A DNA stretch of 64,000 nucleotides from Pseudomonas poae (GTDB lineage: Bacteria > Pseudomonadota > Gammaproteobacteria > Pseudomonadales > Pseudomonadaceae): assembly GCA_028869255.1 (NCBI GenBank), contig CP110972.1, forward strand, positions 253,001-317,000, in the 5' to 3' direction. The notes beneath the pieces were generated by a model. That model saw only the letters and a list, made by a program, of their open reading frames with translations, had not been told where the DNA came from and ran no database searches. The translations under genes and the position numbers were made by a program. How positions within the stretch are numbered: the first letter of the stretch is position 1; each line of letters opens with the position of its first letter. Below are positions 17,714 through 26,345 of the stretch, piece by piece.

Positions 17714-18666
17714 AGTTAGCGCTGGTCGGTGATATCGGGGGTACCAACGCCCGTTTTGCGTTGTGGCGTGATCAGGCACTGCATTCGATCCGCGTGCATG
17801 CCACTGCGGATCACAAAAGCCCTGAGGACGCGATCAAGCTCTATCTCAAGGAAGAGGGCCTGGAAATCGGCGACATCGGCGCGGTGTGCCTGTCGGTGGC
17901 CGGGCCGGTGAGCGGTGATGAATTTAAATTCACCAACAATCACTGGCGGCTGAGCAAGACGGCGTTTTGCCAGACCTTGCAGGTGGATGAGTTGTTGCTG
18001 GTCAATGACTTTACGGCCATGGCCCTGGGCATGACCCGCCTTCAACCCGACGAATTCCGGGTGGTCTGCGAAGGCACGCCGGAACCGTTGCGCCCGGCGG
18101 TAGTAATCGGCCCGGGTACGGGCCTGGGCGTCGGTACGTTGCTGGACCTCGGCGCCGGTCGTTACGCGGCATTGCCGGGGGAGGGCGGCCATGTCGACCT
18201 GCCCCTGAGCAGCCCGCGTGAAACCCAGCTGTGGCAGCACATCTACACTGAGATCGGCCACGTCAGCGCCGAGACCGCGTTGAGCGGTGGCGGTTTGCCG
18301 CGTGTGTACCGCGCCATTTGTGCGGTCGACGGGCACACCCCGGTGCTGGACACGCCCGAAGCCATTACGGCGGCAGGCCTGGCCGGCGACCCGGTGGCCA
18401 TGGAGGTGTTGAATCAGTTCAGCATCTGGCTGGGCCGTGTGGCCGGTAACAACGTGCTGACCACCGGTGGGCGCGGCGGTGTGTATATCGTGGGCGGGGT
18501 GATTCCCAGGTTTGCCGATTTCTTTATCAACAGCGGCTTTGCCAAAAGCTTCAGTGACAAAGGTTGCATGAGCGACTACTTCAAGGGTATTCCGGTGTGG
18601 TTGGTGACCGCACCGTATTCCGGATTGACCGGGGCTGGGGTCGCGCTGGAGCAGGCTTTTGCGTAG
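17710..18666 (+). CDS. glk: Glucokinase
   Basis: A 318-residue bacterial glucokinase of the ROK-distant Glk family. The phosphate-binding block [15 protein letters not shown] starts at residue 5, the sugar site [10 protein letters not shown] holds the catalytic aspartate, and [12 protein letters not shown] and [12 protein letters not shown] complete the active site. It phosphorylates cytoplasmic glucose to glucose 6-phosphate. The start is GTG at 17710, overlapping the edd stop by four bases, which implies translational coupling. Confidence 0.96.
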   Translation: MKLALVGDIGGTNARFALWRDQALHSIRVHATADHKSPEDAIKLYLKEEGLEIGDIGAVCLSVAGPVSGDEFKFTNNHWRLSKTAFCQTLQVDELLLVNDFTAMALGMTRLQPDEFRVVCEGTPEPLRPAVVIGPGTGLGVGTLLDLGAGRYAALPGEGGHVDLPLSSPRETQLWQHIYTEIGHVSAETALSGGGLPRVYRAICAVDGHTPVLDTPEAITAAGLAGDPVAMEVLNQFSIWLGRVAGNNVLTTGGRGGVYIVGGVIPRFADFFINSGFAKSFSDKGCMSDYFKGIPVWLVTAPYSGLTGAGVALEQAFA

Positions 18667-18680
18667 GCAGTGATGGTGCC

Positions 18681-18748
18681 ATCGCAGGCAAGCCAGCTCC
18701 CACATTGTGAATGCAGTCCAAATGTGGGAGCCGGGCTTGCCCGCGATG
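18681..18748. repeat. Inverted REP pair between glk and gltR
   Basis: ATCGCAGGCAAGCCAGCTCC is followed about 20 bases later by the inverted GTGGGAGCCGGGCTTGCCCG. The tail-to-tail order is opposite to the canonical REPINs of this window. It sits inside the edd-glk-gltRS transcription unit. Confidence 0.85.
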
Positions 18749-18785
18749 AGGCACTCGAACACCCCATAACAACAAGGAGGACCCC

Positions 18786-19520
18786 GTGAGCGTAATCAGT
18801 AAATCGATTCTCTTGGTCGATGACGACCAGGAAATCCGCGAATTGCTGCAAACCTACCTCAGTCGTGCCGGTTTCCAGGTGCGTGGCGTGCCGGATGGCG
18901 CGGGGTTCCGCCAGGCGATGAACGAGGCGCCGTGCGACCTGGTCATCCTCGATGTGATGTTGCCGGACGAAGACGGTTTCAGCCTCTGCCGCTGGATTCG
19001 CCAGCACCCGCGCCAGGCGCAGGTACCGATCATCATGCTCACCGCCAGTTCCGACGAAGCCGACCGCGTGATCGGCCTGGAGCTGGGGGCCGACGACTAC
19101 ATTGGCAAACCGTTCAGCCCGCGTGAGCTGCAGGCGCGGATCAAGGCCCTGTTGCGCCGCTGCCAGTTCGGCCAGGAGCGCAGCGGCAATGGCGACGTGC
19201 TGGTGTTCGACGAATGGCGGCTGGACATGATCAGCCATCGGCTGTTCCACGTTGACGGTGAAGAGGTGATCCTGTCCGGGGCCGACTTTGCCCTGCTGAA
19301 ATTGTTTCTCGACCACCCGCAACAAATTCTCGACCGCGACACCATCGGCAATGCCACCCGGGGGCGTGATCTGATGCCGCTGGATCGTATCGTCGACATG
19401 GCCGTCAGCCGCCTGCGCCAACGCCTGCGCGACACCGAAAAACCCCCGAGGCTGATCCGCACCGTGCGCGGCAGCGGTTATCAACTGGCAGCCAGCGTGG
19501 TTGCCGGCAATGCCCACTGA
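18786..19520 (+). CDS. gltR: OmpR-family response regulator GltR (glucose transport regulator)
   Basis: A 244-residue response regulator with a receiver domain (phospho-acceptor Asp56 in LVILDVMLPDEDG, LGADDYIGKPFSP for the conserved lysine) and an OmpR-type winged-helix domain ending RLIRTVRGSGYQL. It follows edd-glk and overlaps a histidine kinase gene, the arrangement known for GltR-GltS, which control outer-membrane porin and ABC uptake of glucose in Pseudomonas. Start is GTG at 18786 with a strong AAGGAGG upstream. Confidence 0.93.
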   Translation: MSVISKSILLVDDDQEIRELLQTYLSRAGFQVRGVPDGAGFRQAMNEAPCDLVILDVMLPDEDGFSLCRWIRQHPRQAQVPIIMLTASSDEADRVIGLELGADDYIGKPFSPRELQARIKALLRRCQFGQERSGNGDVLVFDEWRLDMISHRLFHVDGEEVILSGADFALLKLFLDHPQQILDRDTIGNATRGRDLMPLDRIVDMAVSRLRQRLRDTEKPPRLIRTVRGSGYQLAASVVAGNAH

Positions 19521-20979
19521 ACACCTGATCGAGCGCCGCCGGCGTTTCCCGGTGCCGCGTTCGCTGCTGGGGCGCATGCTCCTGCTGACCTTGCTCGCGG
19601 TGCTGTTCGCCCAGGCGCTGTCCAGCGTGATCTGGGTCTCGCAACTGCGCGCCACCCAGCTCGAAGGCCTGGTTACCAGCGCCCGCAGCCTGGCGCATTC
19701 GATGACGGCCAGCGTGAGTTATTTCCGTTCGTTGCCGGTGGCTTACCGCCCGTTGGTGCTTGATCAGTTGCGCAGCATGGGCGGCACGCGTTTTGTGGTG
19801 ACCCTCAATGACCGCCCGCTGGACATGGCGATTCTGCCGCAGACTCCGCGCAAACAGGCGGTGCTCGAAGCGGTGGATGAGGTGTTGCGCCAGACCCTGG
19901 GTGCCGACGTGCATATCTCGGTCGAGTTTGTCAGCGCCGAAGACCTGCGCATCTTCAATGCCGGCTTGAAGCTCGATGAGTTGCCGCGCTCGTGGGCGCA
20001 TTACGCGCTGACCCTGGAGCCGGTGAACCCGCCGGTGCTGGTCACCCAGATCCAGCTCGCGCCCGGCGAATGGCTGTACATCGCCTCGCTGCTGCCCGAG
20101 CCCTACACCAGCCTGGAAGAACAGGGCCTGCCATCCCAGCAGGTGTGGTTTATCGTGCTGACCAGCGGCTTCCTGCTGCTGTTTATCGGCCTGCTGGTGC
20201 ACTGGCAGAGCCGGCCGCTCAAGCGCCTGGCGCGGGCGGCGCGGGATATGTCCCTGGGCGCCGATGTAGAACCGGTGGCCGAAGGCGGCGGCAGTGAAGT
20301 GGTGGAAGTGGGCCGCGCATTCAACGCGATGCGCGAGCGCATAAGCCGCTACCTGACCGAGCGCAGCCAGTTATTCAGCGCCATTTCCCACGATTTGCGT
20401 ACACCGATTACCCGCCTGCGCCTGCGCGTGGAATTGCTCGAAGACGAGAACCTGCAAACCAAATTCGGCCGTGATCTGGATGAGCTGGAGCTGCTGGTAA
20501 AGGGCGCGCTGCAATGCGTGAAAGATACGGATATCCATGAAAACATTGAGCCTGTGGACCTGAACCACGTACTTGACTGCCTGGTTGAGCCCTACCTGGC
20601 GCCCAATGGCAACGGCCGCGTGACCCAGCATGGCCGCGCCTTGACCACCTATCCGGGCAAGCCGCTGGCGCTCAAGCGCTGCATTGGCAACCTGATCGAT
20701 AACGCCTTGAAGTATGGGCAGAACGCGCATTTGCACATTGAGGATGACGGCGCGGAATTTGTCCTGCATGTGGATGACGAAGGGCCTGGCGTGCCGGAGC
20801 AACGGTTGGAGCAAGTCTTCGAGCCGCACTTTCGCCTGGCCGGCCAGCAGCAGGGTTATGGTTTGGGTTTGGGGATTGCACGCAACATCGCCCACAGCCA
20901 TGGCGGTGAAGTGAGTTTGCAGAATTTGCGCGAGGGTGGCTTGCGCGTGACCTTGCAGCTGCCACGCGGATTAGACTGA
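19510..20979 (+). CDS. gltS: Sensor histidine kinase GltS
   Basis: A 489-residue membrane kinase: transmembrane 1 at about 22-45 (MLLLTLLAVLFAQALSSVIW), a periplasmic domain to about 205, transmembrane 2 (WFIVLTSGFLLLFIGLLVHW), HAMP, then HisKA with the phospho-histidine in FSAISHDLRTPITRLRLR and HATPase_c (NLIDNALKYG, DEGPGVPEQRLEQVF, GYGLGLGIARNI). The ATG at 19510 overlaps gltR by 11 bases; a TTG nine bases earlier is a less likely start. It is the partner of GltR and responds to glucose or its oxidised products in related species. Confidence 0.92.
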   Translation: MPTEHLIERRRRFPVPRSLLGRMLLLTLLAVLFAQALSSVIWVSQLRATQLEGLVTSARSLAHSMTASVSYFRSLPVAYRPLVLDQLRSMGGTRFVVTLNDRPLDMAILPQTPRKQAVLEAVDEVLRQTLGADVHISVEFVSAEDLRIFNAGLKLDELPRSWAHYALTLEPVNPPVLVTQIQLAPGEWLYIASLLPEPYTSLEEQGLPSQQVWFIVLTSGFLLLFIGLLVHWQSRPLKRLARAARDMSLGADVEPVAEGGGSEVVEVGRAFNAMRERISRYLTERSQLFSAISHDLRTPITRLRLRVELLEDENLQTKFGRDLDELELLVKGALQCVKDTDIHENIEPVDLNHVLDCLVEPYLAPNGNGRVTQHGRALTTYPGKPLALKRCIGNLIDNALKYGQNAHLHIEDDGAEFVLHVDDEGPGVPEQRLEQVFEPHFRLAGQQQGYGLGLGIARNIAHSHGGEVSLQNLREGGLRVTLQLPRGLD

Positions 20980-20995
20980 ATGCATGCGGGCCCAA

Positions 20996-21085
20996 TGTGG
21001 GAGCGGGCTTGCTCGCGAATGCAGAGTGTCAGTCACCAAATTCGGTAGCTGAAATACCGCATTCGCGAGCAAGCCCGCTCCCACA
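20996..21085. repeat. REPIN (canonical REP doublet)
   Basis: Inverted TGTGGGAGCGGGCTTGCTCG units flank a variable centre, between the convergent gltS and AraC-regulator genes. Confidence 0.95.
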
Positions 21086-21103
21086 TTTTTTATCTGCGCG
21101 GGG

Positions 21104-22033
21104 TCAGACGCTCTGGCGCAGTCTTGCCAAATCCCTCAACGGCGGCGCCCCGAACAACCGGCTGTACTCCCGGCTGAACTGCGACGGGCTTTCATACCCC
21201 ACCCGATACCCCGCCGCCGAGGCTTCCAGCCCTTCGGCAATCATCAGCCGCCGAGCTTCCTGCAGGCGCAGTTGCTTCTGGTACTGCAGCGGGCTCATGG
21301 CGGTGATCGCCTTGAAGCGGTGATGCAAGGTCGAGACGCTGAGGTTCACTTCCTTGGCGAGGTCATCGATACGCAGCGGTTGTTCGTAGTTGCCGTTCAA
21401 CCACTTGATCGCCTGGCTCACCCGATGGCTCTGGCTGTTGGCCACGGCAATTTCATACAGGCGATAGCCCTGCGGGCCGCGCAACAAGCGGTAAAGAATT
21501 TCCCGGTTGATCAGCGGCGCGAGCATGGCGATGTCTTTTGGCGAATCCAGCAAGCGCGCCAGGCGCAGTACGGCGTCGAGCAACTGGGTGTCGATACGGT
21601 CGACATACATCCCACGGGAGGTCGGCCGTGACGGCACGCCCATCGGGCCAGCTTCTGCGATCAACGCCGTCAGCTGCGCCGGGTCGATATTGATCCGTAT
21701 CGACAGGTTGGGGTCATCCGGGGTGGCTTCGATGATCCGCCCAGCCACCGGCATCGCCACCGAAAACACCAGGTAGTTGAGCGGGTCGTAGGCGAAGACT
21801 TCGTCCGCCAGGCGCACCTCCTTGCGGCCATGGGCCAGGATGCACAGCGCAGGCTCCACCAGCACCGGCATGAAATCGCGGGGCGTGTTGTGGCGATTCA
21901 GGAACAGTGAGGTGATCGCTGTGCCGTAGGAACCGTCCTCCCAGGTATGCCGGCAGACAATGCAGGCCAGCTCTTCGCGCTGTCTTTCCATATCGGCATC
22001 AAGGGGCATGGCGTGATATTCGGGCGACGACAT
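21104..22033 (-). CDS. AraC-family transcriptional regulator (AraC_N type)
   Basis: A 309-residue regulator with an N-terminal AraC_N cupin-like domain (PVLVEPALCILAHGRKEV, NYLVFSVAMPVAGRI) and a C-terminal double helix-turn-helix (RIDDLAKEVNLSVSTLHHRF, and QEARRLMIAEG through GYESPSQFSREYSRLFG). This subfamily includes E. coli YqhC and often controls an adjacent oxidoreductase gene. It is divergent from a monooxygenase gene across a 328-base gap that holds inverted copies of a repeat fitting an AraC operator. The ligand is unknown. Confidence 0.9.
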   Translation of the reverse strand: MSSPEYHAMPLDADMERQREELACIVCRHTWEDGSYGTAITSLFLNRHNTPRDFMPVLVEPALCILAHGRKEVRLADEVFAYDPLNYLVFSVAMPVAGRIIEATPDDPNLSIRINIDPAQLTALIAEAGPMGVPSRPTSRGMYVDRIDTQLLDAVLRLARLLDSPKDIAMLAPLINREILYRLLRGPQGYRLYEIAVANSQSHRVSQAIKWLNGNYEQPLRIDDLAKEVNLSVSTLHHRFKAITAMSPLQYQKQLRLQEARRLMIAEGLEASAAGYRVGYESPSQFSREYSRLFGAPPLRDLARLRQSV

Positions 22034-22104
22034 GGGGCGTCCTCTGAGTGCTTTTACGATGGGCTCAGCTTAGCGGCGGGTTTTCAAAAAGTGTTACGTC
22101 GATT

Positions 22105-22131
22105 CTGCACAATCCTTGCCTGATCCTGCGA
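22105..22131 (-). promoter_or_regulatory. Candidate AraC operator, regulator side
   Basis: On the minus strand TCGCAGGATC and GCAAGGATTGTGCAG form two GGATT/GGATC-type half sites in direct order. The site is an inverted copy of the one at 22233. Confidence 0.5.
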
Positions 22132-22232
22132 CTCATCGTGAATCAGGCAAGCAGCGGGCCTGTCATCCCACTGAAACAAGGCGTTTGCCCGTGGCATAAA
22201 ACCGGGGTGCCAGACGTCCTGTCTACGCTTCT

Positions 22233-22265
22233 CGCAGGATTGTGCAATAAGCCTGCAGGAATTGA
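22233..22265 (+). promoter_or_regulatory. Candidate AraC operator, ABM side
   Basis: GCAGGATTG and GCAGGAATTG are direct repeats starting 21 bases apart, two helical turns, as expected for the two half sites bound by one AraC-family protein. Confidence 0.5.
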
Positions 22266-22361
22266 CTAACCGCGCCTGCCCCCGCGCCGTTATCTTTGAT
22301 CCTGTGGCAACACACCCTCACAGTGCTTGCCGAGCATCACTTCTCAACGGGAGAGTCGAAC

Positions 22362-22703
22362 ATGTCCACCCCCATTCCCGCGAGCCATATGGCCTTTATC
22401 CGTGCCCGTACCGGGTGCAGCACCGAACTCGGTGCACGCTTGAGCAGTTTGATCGAACCGGGCCGTCAGGCTCAGGGCTGCCTGCAATTCTCGTTGCAGC
22501 ATTCCCAGGTCGACCCCGATGTATGGCTGGTCTCGGGCTTCTGGAGCAGCGAGCAGGCGATGGGTGCCTACTTCAACTCCCCGGCCCTGATGATCTTTAC
22601 CGAGCTGTTGAACGACATGGTGGTGCGCAGCATGGACTTCCAGACCTTCACCGATGCATCCGCCGCCAATGCCTACGGCGAGTACCTGCAACTGGCCGGT
22701 TGA
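22362..22703 (+). CDS. Antibiotic biosynthesis monooxygenase (ABM) family protein
   Basis: A 113-residue protein with the dimeric alpha-beta barrel pattern of ABM/quinol monooxygenase-like proteins: GARLSSLIEPGRQAQGCLQF, then WLVSGFWSSEQAMGAYFNSP and FTELLNDMVVRSMDFQTF. Such proteins oxidise quinols or simply bind small ligands without a cofactor. The ATG at 22362 follows GGGAGAG and starts the conserved region. It is divergent from the AraC regulator, which probably controls it. The exact activity is unknown. Confidence 0.8.
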   Translation: MSTPIPASHMAFIRARTGCSTELGARLSSLIEPGRQAQGCLQFSLQHSQVDPDVWLVSGFWSSEQAMGAYFNSPALMIFTELLNDMVVRSMDFQTFTDASAANAYGEYLQLAG

Positions 22704-22744
22704 GGGTTAGAATGGCCGACTTTCCATTGGCCAGGACCTGCAAC

Positions 22745-22990
22745 ATGGCACGTAAACAATTTGCCCACCACGAAGCCGTTTCCGCCGTAGTACCCGGTGA
22801 AGGGGGCTACAGCGCCGCCGTTGCCGTCAAGGCACTGGATGGCATGGGCGCCCCGCAGTTTCACAAGATCCTTGATGCACAGAAGTTCAAGACCGCCTCC
22901 GACGCTGACGAAGCAGCGACTGTGCAATTGGAGCGATTGGTGGATGTGGACGAAGACGGTCAGCTTTCTTGGGCTACTCCCGCAAACTAA
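22745..22990 (+). CDS. Small conserved hypothetical protein (81 aa)
   Basis: An 81-residue soluble protein, MARKQFAHHEAVSAVVPGEG at the N terminus and acidic toward the end. The ATG at 22745 follows AGGACC and sits 42 bases after the ABM stop, with a TAGAATGGCCG promoter-like element at 22708, so it may have its own promoter. No domain is recognised. Translation is likely because codon use matches neighbours and a REPIN begins just after the stop. Confidence 0.65.
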   Translation: MARKQFAHHEAVSAVVPGEGGYSAAVAVKALDGMGAPQFHKILDAQKFKTASDADEAATVQLERLVDVDEDGQLSWATPAN

Positions 22991-23009
22991 GCAACACCGC
23001 TGATCCAAA

Positions 23010-23098
23010 TGTGGGAGCGGGCTTGCTCGCGAATACGCAGTGTCAGTCGATATCGCTGTGACTGATTCACCGCTTTCGCGAGCAAGCCCGCTCCCACA
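23010..23098. repeat. REPIN (canonical REP doublet)
   Basis: Inverted TGTGGGAGCGGGCTTGCTCG units flank a variable centre, between convergent genes. Confidence 0.95.
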
Positions 23099-23115
23099 TG
23101 TTTAATGCATTCCAA

Positions 23116-23748
23116 TCAGGCTTTGGTGGCGCCTGGGCGATGCATCTTGAACAGTGCCTCCGGCCCCAGCTGGAAGTAATCCGCCGGGCCGCCACCGCGC
23201 AAAATCGGCTCGGCGGCGGCGGTGTCGTAGATGCCATCCTTGAGCAGCCACTTGGCAATATGCACCGCGACCACTTCGCCCAGCACCAGCCAGCTTGGCA
23301 CCAAGTGCTGGTCGGCTCGCTGCAGTTGAATGATCTGCGTGACCTTGCATTCAAACGACACCGGGCTCTCGCCCACCCGCGGCACGCCGACGATTTTCGA
23401 CGCTACCGGCGTCAGGCCGGACAGCTCGAATTCATTCACCTCTGGCGATACGGCGGCACAACTCTGGTTCATCTGTTCGGCCAGCGGTCGGGTGGCCAGG
23501 TTCCACACAAACTCGCCGGTCTGTTCGATATTGTTCAGGCTGTCTTTGCGCCCGACACTGGAAAACCCGATGATCGGCGGAATGTAGTTGAACGCATTGA
23601 AAAAACTGTAGGGCGCCAGGTTCAGGCGACCTTCGCTGTCGTGCGATGAAATCCAGCCGATCGGCCGTGGCCCGACTATGGCATTGAACGGATCATGGGG
23701 CAGGCCGTGGCCGTTGGCGGGTTCGTAGAAATGGATATCGTCAGACAT
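23116..23748 (-). CDS. Flavin reductase-like FMN-binding protein
   Basis: A 210-residue protein of the flavin reductase / DIM6-NTAB class: VGPRPIGWISSHDSEGRLNL at the N-terminal FMN site, APYSFFNAFNYIPPIIGFSS, FVWNLATRPLAEQMN, and FECKVTQIIQL. It would bind FMN as a dimer and reduce or use it with an NAD(P)H partner; the true substrate is unknown. The ATG at 23748 starts the conserved part; an in-frame extension to 23787 is possible. It is divergent from the COG4705 membrane gene. Confidence 0.87.
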   Translation of the reverse strand: MSDDIHFYEPANGHGLPHDPFNAIVGPRPIGWISSHDSEGRLNLAPYSFFNAFNYIPPIIGFSSVGRKDSLNNIEQTGEFVWNLATRPLAEQMNQSCAAVSPEVNEFELSGLTPVASKIVGVPRVGESPVSFECKVTQIIQLQRADQHLVPSWLVLGEVVAVHIAKWLLKDGIYDTAAAEPILRGGGPADYFQLGPEALFKMHRPGATKA

Positions 23749-23943
23749 GGCCGGGGTTCCTGCTGCGGGGTTCGGGAAGGCAGTCATAGTGCAATCCATA
23801 GCGGCGAATTTCCATCAGCCCTATGGAATTTTCATTCAACGCCCACCTATTTTTCACAGCTTTGCGTTCACTCTGCGCGCACGGTCGACACCCCCTCTGC
23901 GCGTCGGCCCGTAGACAGAATGAGCTTCGGAGCCTTCCATCCC

Positions 23944-24700
23944 ATGAACAAACTTCCTCAGATCACCCTGGCGTTCTGGGTCATGAAAATTTGCGCAACC
24001 ACCCTGGGCGAAACCGCCGGGGACTTGCTCTCGATGACCCTGAATGTTGGTTACGCCATCAGCTCGATGATCCTGATCAGCGTGTTCCTAGTCACGCTGG
24101 TGACGCAACTCTGGTCGAAAACCTACAACCCGCTGCTGTACTGGGTCGTGATCCTGTCCACCAGCACCGCCGGCACCACGCTGTCGGACTTTATGGACCG
24201 TACGTTGGGCCTGGGTTACGCCGCAGGGTCGATGATCCTGATTGTGATCCTGATGATCACCTTTGCACTGTGGTACCTCAGCGGCGACTCGCTGAACGTG
24301 AACAAGGTGCAGAGCCCACGAGGCGAGCTGTTTTACTGGGTGGCCATCCTGTTCTCAAACACCTTGGGCACGGCATTGGGGGATTTTCTGGCGGATGATT
24401 CGGGGGTTGGGTTTTGCCGGCGGGGCCTTGCTGATCGGTTCCACCCTTGCGCTGGTGGTTGCGCTCAAGTACTTCACGCAGATCTCGTCGGTGCTGTTGT
24501 TCTGGCTGGCGTTTGTACTGACGCGCCCGTTCGGCGCGACCTTGGGTGACTTCCTGACCAAGCCCCCTGAAAAGGGCGGGCTGGATTTTGGCACCATCGG
24601 TTCATCGGCGGTGTTGGCGGCGGTGCTGGTGGTGATGATTGCCGGCGCGACGTATGCGCAGCGGCGGTATGGCTCTATAAAGCCGGCGATACAAAACTGA
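23944..24700 (+). pseudogene. COG4705-type repeat membrane protein, interrupted by a one-base frameshift
   Basis: The first frame (from ATG 23944) and a second frame (24395-24700) together make one membrane protein of about 251 residues. It has four repeats of the same unit: TLGETAGDLL with NVGYAISSMIL, AGTTLSDFMD with GLGYAAGSMIL, TLGTALGDFL with LGFAGGALLI, and FGATLGDFL. The third repeat is split: at about 24403-24407 a run of five G residues makes the frame read GVGFCRR instead of GLGFAGG. Deleting one G restores it. The family is a conserved inner-membrane protein of unknown function. The gene is either freshly inactivated or the extra G is a sequencing error, since no other damage is visible. 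Confidence 0.85.
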
Positions 24701-24733
24701 ATGTGGGAGGGGATTTGTGTGAGTGCCGGCTTG

Positions 24734-24821
24734 TGTGGGAGCCGGGCTTGCCCGCGATGCAGGCACCTCGGTCTTTCAGTTGCACCGAGGTGATGCTATC
24801 GCAGGCAAGCCAGCTCCCACA
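24734..24821. repeat. Mixed-type REPIN
   Basis: The left unit is GGGAGCCGGGCTTGCCCGCG, the right unit is the inverted GCAGGCAAGCCAGCTCCCAC type. The centre holds an inner inverted repeat ACCTCGGT / ACCGAGGT. Two different REP subtypes are combined. Confidence 0.88.
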
Positions 24822-24841
24822 CAAGCCAGCCCCCACAGTTT

Positions 24842-26161
24842 TTAATCCGTAGTAATCCGCGAGTGCTTGCGGGTGTCCTTCATGGTCACGTACACCACCA
24901 GCGACACCGCAATACAGGCGGTGACGTACCAGTAATAGCCGGTTTCCATGCCGATGCTCTTGAACCACAGCGCGATGTATTCGGCGGTGCCGCCGAAGAT
25001 CGACACGGTCAGTGCATACGGCAGGCCCACGCCCAGCGCACGGATTTCAGTCGGGAACAGCTCGGCTTTCACCACCGCGTTGATCGAGGTGTAGCCGCTG
25101 ACGATGATCAGCGCTGCCATGATCAGGAAGAACGCGCCCCACCAGCTTTGGATGGTGTGCAGGGTGGTAAGGATCGGCACGGTGAACAGAGTGCCGAGGA
25201 TCCCGAAGGCGATCAGGATCGGTCGACGCCCGACTTTATCCGACAGCCCGCCGACGATGGGCTGCAGGCACATGAACAGAAACAGCGTTGCCGCCGAAAT
25301 GGTGGTGGAGTCGGAGATGCTCATGCCGACGGTGTTCACCAGGTATTTCTGCATGTAGGTGGTGTAGGTGTAGAAAGCCAGGGTGCCGCCCATGGTCAGG
25401 CCGACCACGGTCATCAGTTCCTTGGGGTGGCGCATCAAGGTGCGCATCGCGCTTTCCTTGGCCTTTTCCTTCTTGGTGAACGACTCGGTTTCTTCCATGC
25501 CGCGACGCAGGTACAGCGCGACCACTGCGCACAGCGCGCCGATCGCGAACGGGATTCGCCAGCCCCAGGCATACAGCTGCTCGGTGGTCAGCAATTGTTG
25601 CAGCACGATCAGCACAGCCAGGGCGATGAGCTGGCCGGAGATCAGGGTCACGTACTGGAAGCTGGAGTAGAAACCCCGACGTTCCTTGGTCGCCATCTCG
25701 CTGAGGTAAGTGGCGGAGGTGCCGTATTCGCCGCCGACCGACAGGCCCTGCAGCAAACGCGCAAATACCAGCAGGATCGGTGCACCGATACCGATGATTT
25801 CATAGCCCGGGCTCAGGGCGATCAGCAACGAGCCGAAGCACATCAGGTAGACGGAGGCCATCAGGGCTTTTTTGCGCCCGACTTTGTCTGCGTAAAGGCC
25901 CATCAGCCAGCCGCCGATCGGGCGCATCAGGAAGCCCACGGCGAAGATCGCGGCGGTGTTGAGCAGTTGGGCAGTGGTGTCGCCTTTGGGGAAGAAGGCT
26001 TTTGCGAAGTACAGCGAGAAGGCGGCGTAGACGTACCAGTCGTACCACTCGACCATGTTGCCGACGGAGCCACTGAAAATCGATTTTATACGGTTGGAAG
26101 TGGTGCGCTCTTTCGCCGGCGCAGCCGCCGACCCCAGAGGCAGGGCGTTGGAGTTATCCAT
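24842..26161 (-). CDS. kgtP: MHS-family MFS transporter, alpha-ketoglutarate permease type
   Basis: A 439-residue, 12-helix transporter of the metabolite:H+ symporter family. Segments shared with E. coli KgtP, from memory, include VEWYDWYVYAAFSLYFA, GFLMRPIGGWL, RLLQGLSVGGEYGTSATYLS, FYSSFQYVTLISGQL and TYMQKYLVNTVGM. The ATG at 26161 has AAGGA at ideal spacing; an ATG 15 bases earlier is less well placed. It lies downstream of a mifS-mifR-like pair and has a sigma-54 promoter. In P. aeruginosa the MifSR system controls an alpha-ketoglutarate transporter, so that substrate is inferred here. Confidence 0.88.
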   Translation of the reverse strand: MDNSNALPLGSAAAPAKERTTSNRIKSIFSGSVGNMVEWYDWYVYAAFSLYFAKAFFPKGDTTAQLLNTAAIFAVGFLMRPIGGWLMGLYADKVGRKKALMASVYLMCFGSLLIALSPGYEIIGIGAPILLVFARLLQGLSVGGEYGTSATYLSEMATKERRGFYSSFQYVTLISGQLIALAVLIVLQQLLTTEQLYAWGWRIPFAIGALCAVVALYLRRGMEETESFTKKEKAKESAMRTLMRHPKELMTVVGLTMGGTLAFYTYTTYMQKYLVNTVGMSISDSTTISAATLFLFMCLQPIVGGLSDKVGRRPILIAFGILGTLFTVPILTTLHTIQSWWGAFFLIMAALIIVSGYTSINAVVKAELFPTEIRALGVGLPYALTVSIFGGTAEYIALWFKSIGMETGYYWYVTACIAVSLVVYVTMKDTRKHSRITTD

Positions 26162-26223
26162 TGAAGGATCCTTCATCTAGTTGTTTTTATGGAGCGGCGC
26201 GAGCGCAGCCTGGCTGGGGCTAT

Positions 26224-26239
26224 AGCAGGAGCTGTGCCA
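26224..26239 (-). promoter_or_regulatory. Sigma-54 (-24/-12) promoter of the transporter gene
   Basis: On the minus strand TGGCACAGCTCCTGCT has GG and GC exactly ten bases apart, matching TGGCAC-N5-TTGC with one mismatch. It is about 63 bases before the ATG at 26161. Confidence 0.8.
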
Positions 26240-26282
26240 GGTAGGTGAGGGCCCGGTTTAGAAGGGTTGCGAGGTTTTTTTG

Positions 26283-26296
26283 AGCGGAAAGTCGCT
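26283..26296. promoter_or_regulatory. Upstream activator site 1 (candidate MifR site)
   Basis: AGCGGAAAGTCGCT is an inverted repeat (AGCG...CGCT). It lies 44 bases upstream of the -24 element. Confidence 0.65.
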
Positions 26297-26314
26297 GATG
26301 ATTTGTGGTGGATG

Positions 26315-26328
26315 AGCGGAAATCCGCT
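26315..26328. promoter_or_regulatory. Upstream activator site 2 (candidate MifR site)
   Basis: AGCGGAAATCCGCT is a near-perfect palindrome and a near copy of the first site, 32 bases (three helical turns) away, the typical spacing for tandem enhancer sites. Confidence 0.65.
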
Positions 26329-26345
26329 TATGGCTGCCGGCCTCT

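Larger units (their letters stand above)
22034..22361. other. Gene-free divergent promoter region between the AraC regulator and the ABM gene
   Basis: No gene is supported here; a 73-codon open frame lacks conservation signs. The region carries two related operator-like sites listed separately. Confidence 0.6.

Noticed and set aside
22048..22269. 73-codon frame between the AraC regulator and ABM gene
   Set aside because: No ribosome site and it overlaps the operator-like repeats; no conserved pattern.
6525..23098. Repeated 20-base units resembling CRISPR repeats
   Set aside because: They are palindromic REP pairs scattered singly, without regular spacers or cas genes.
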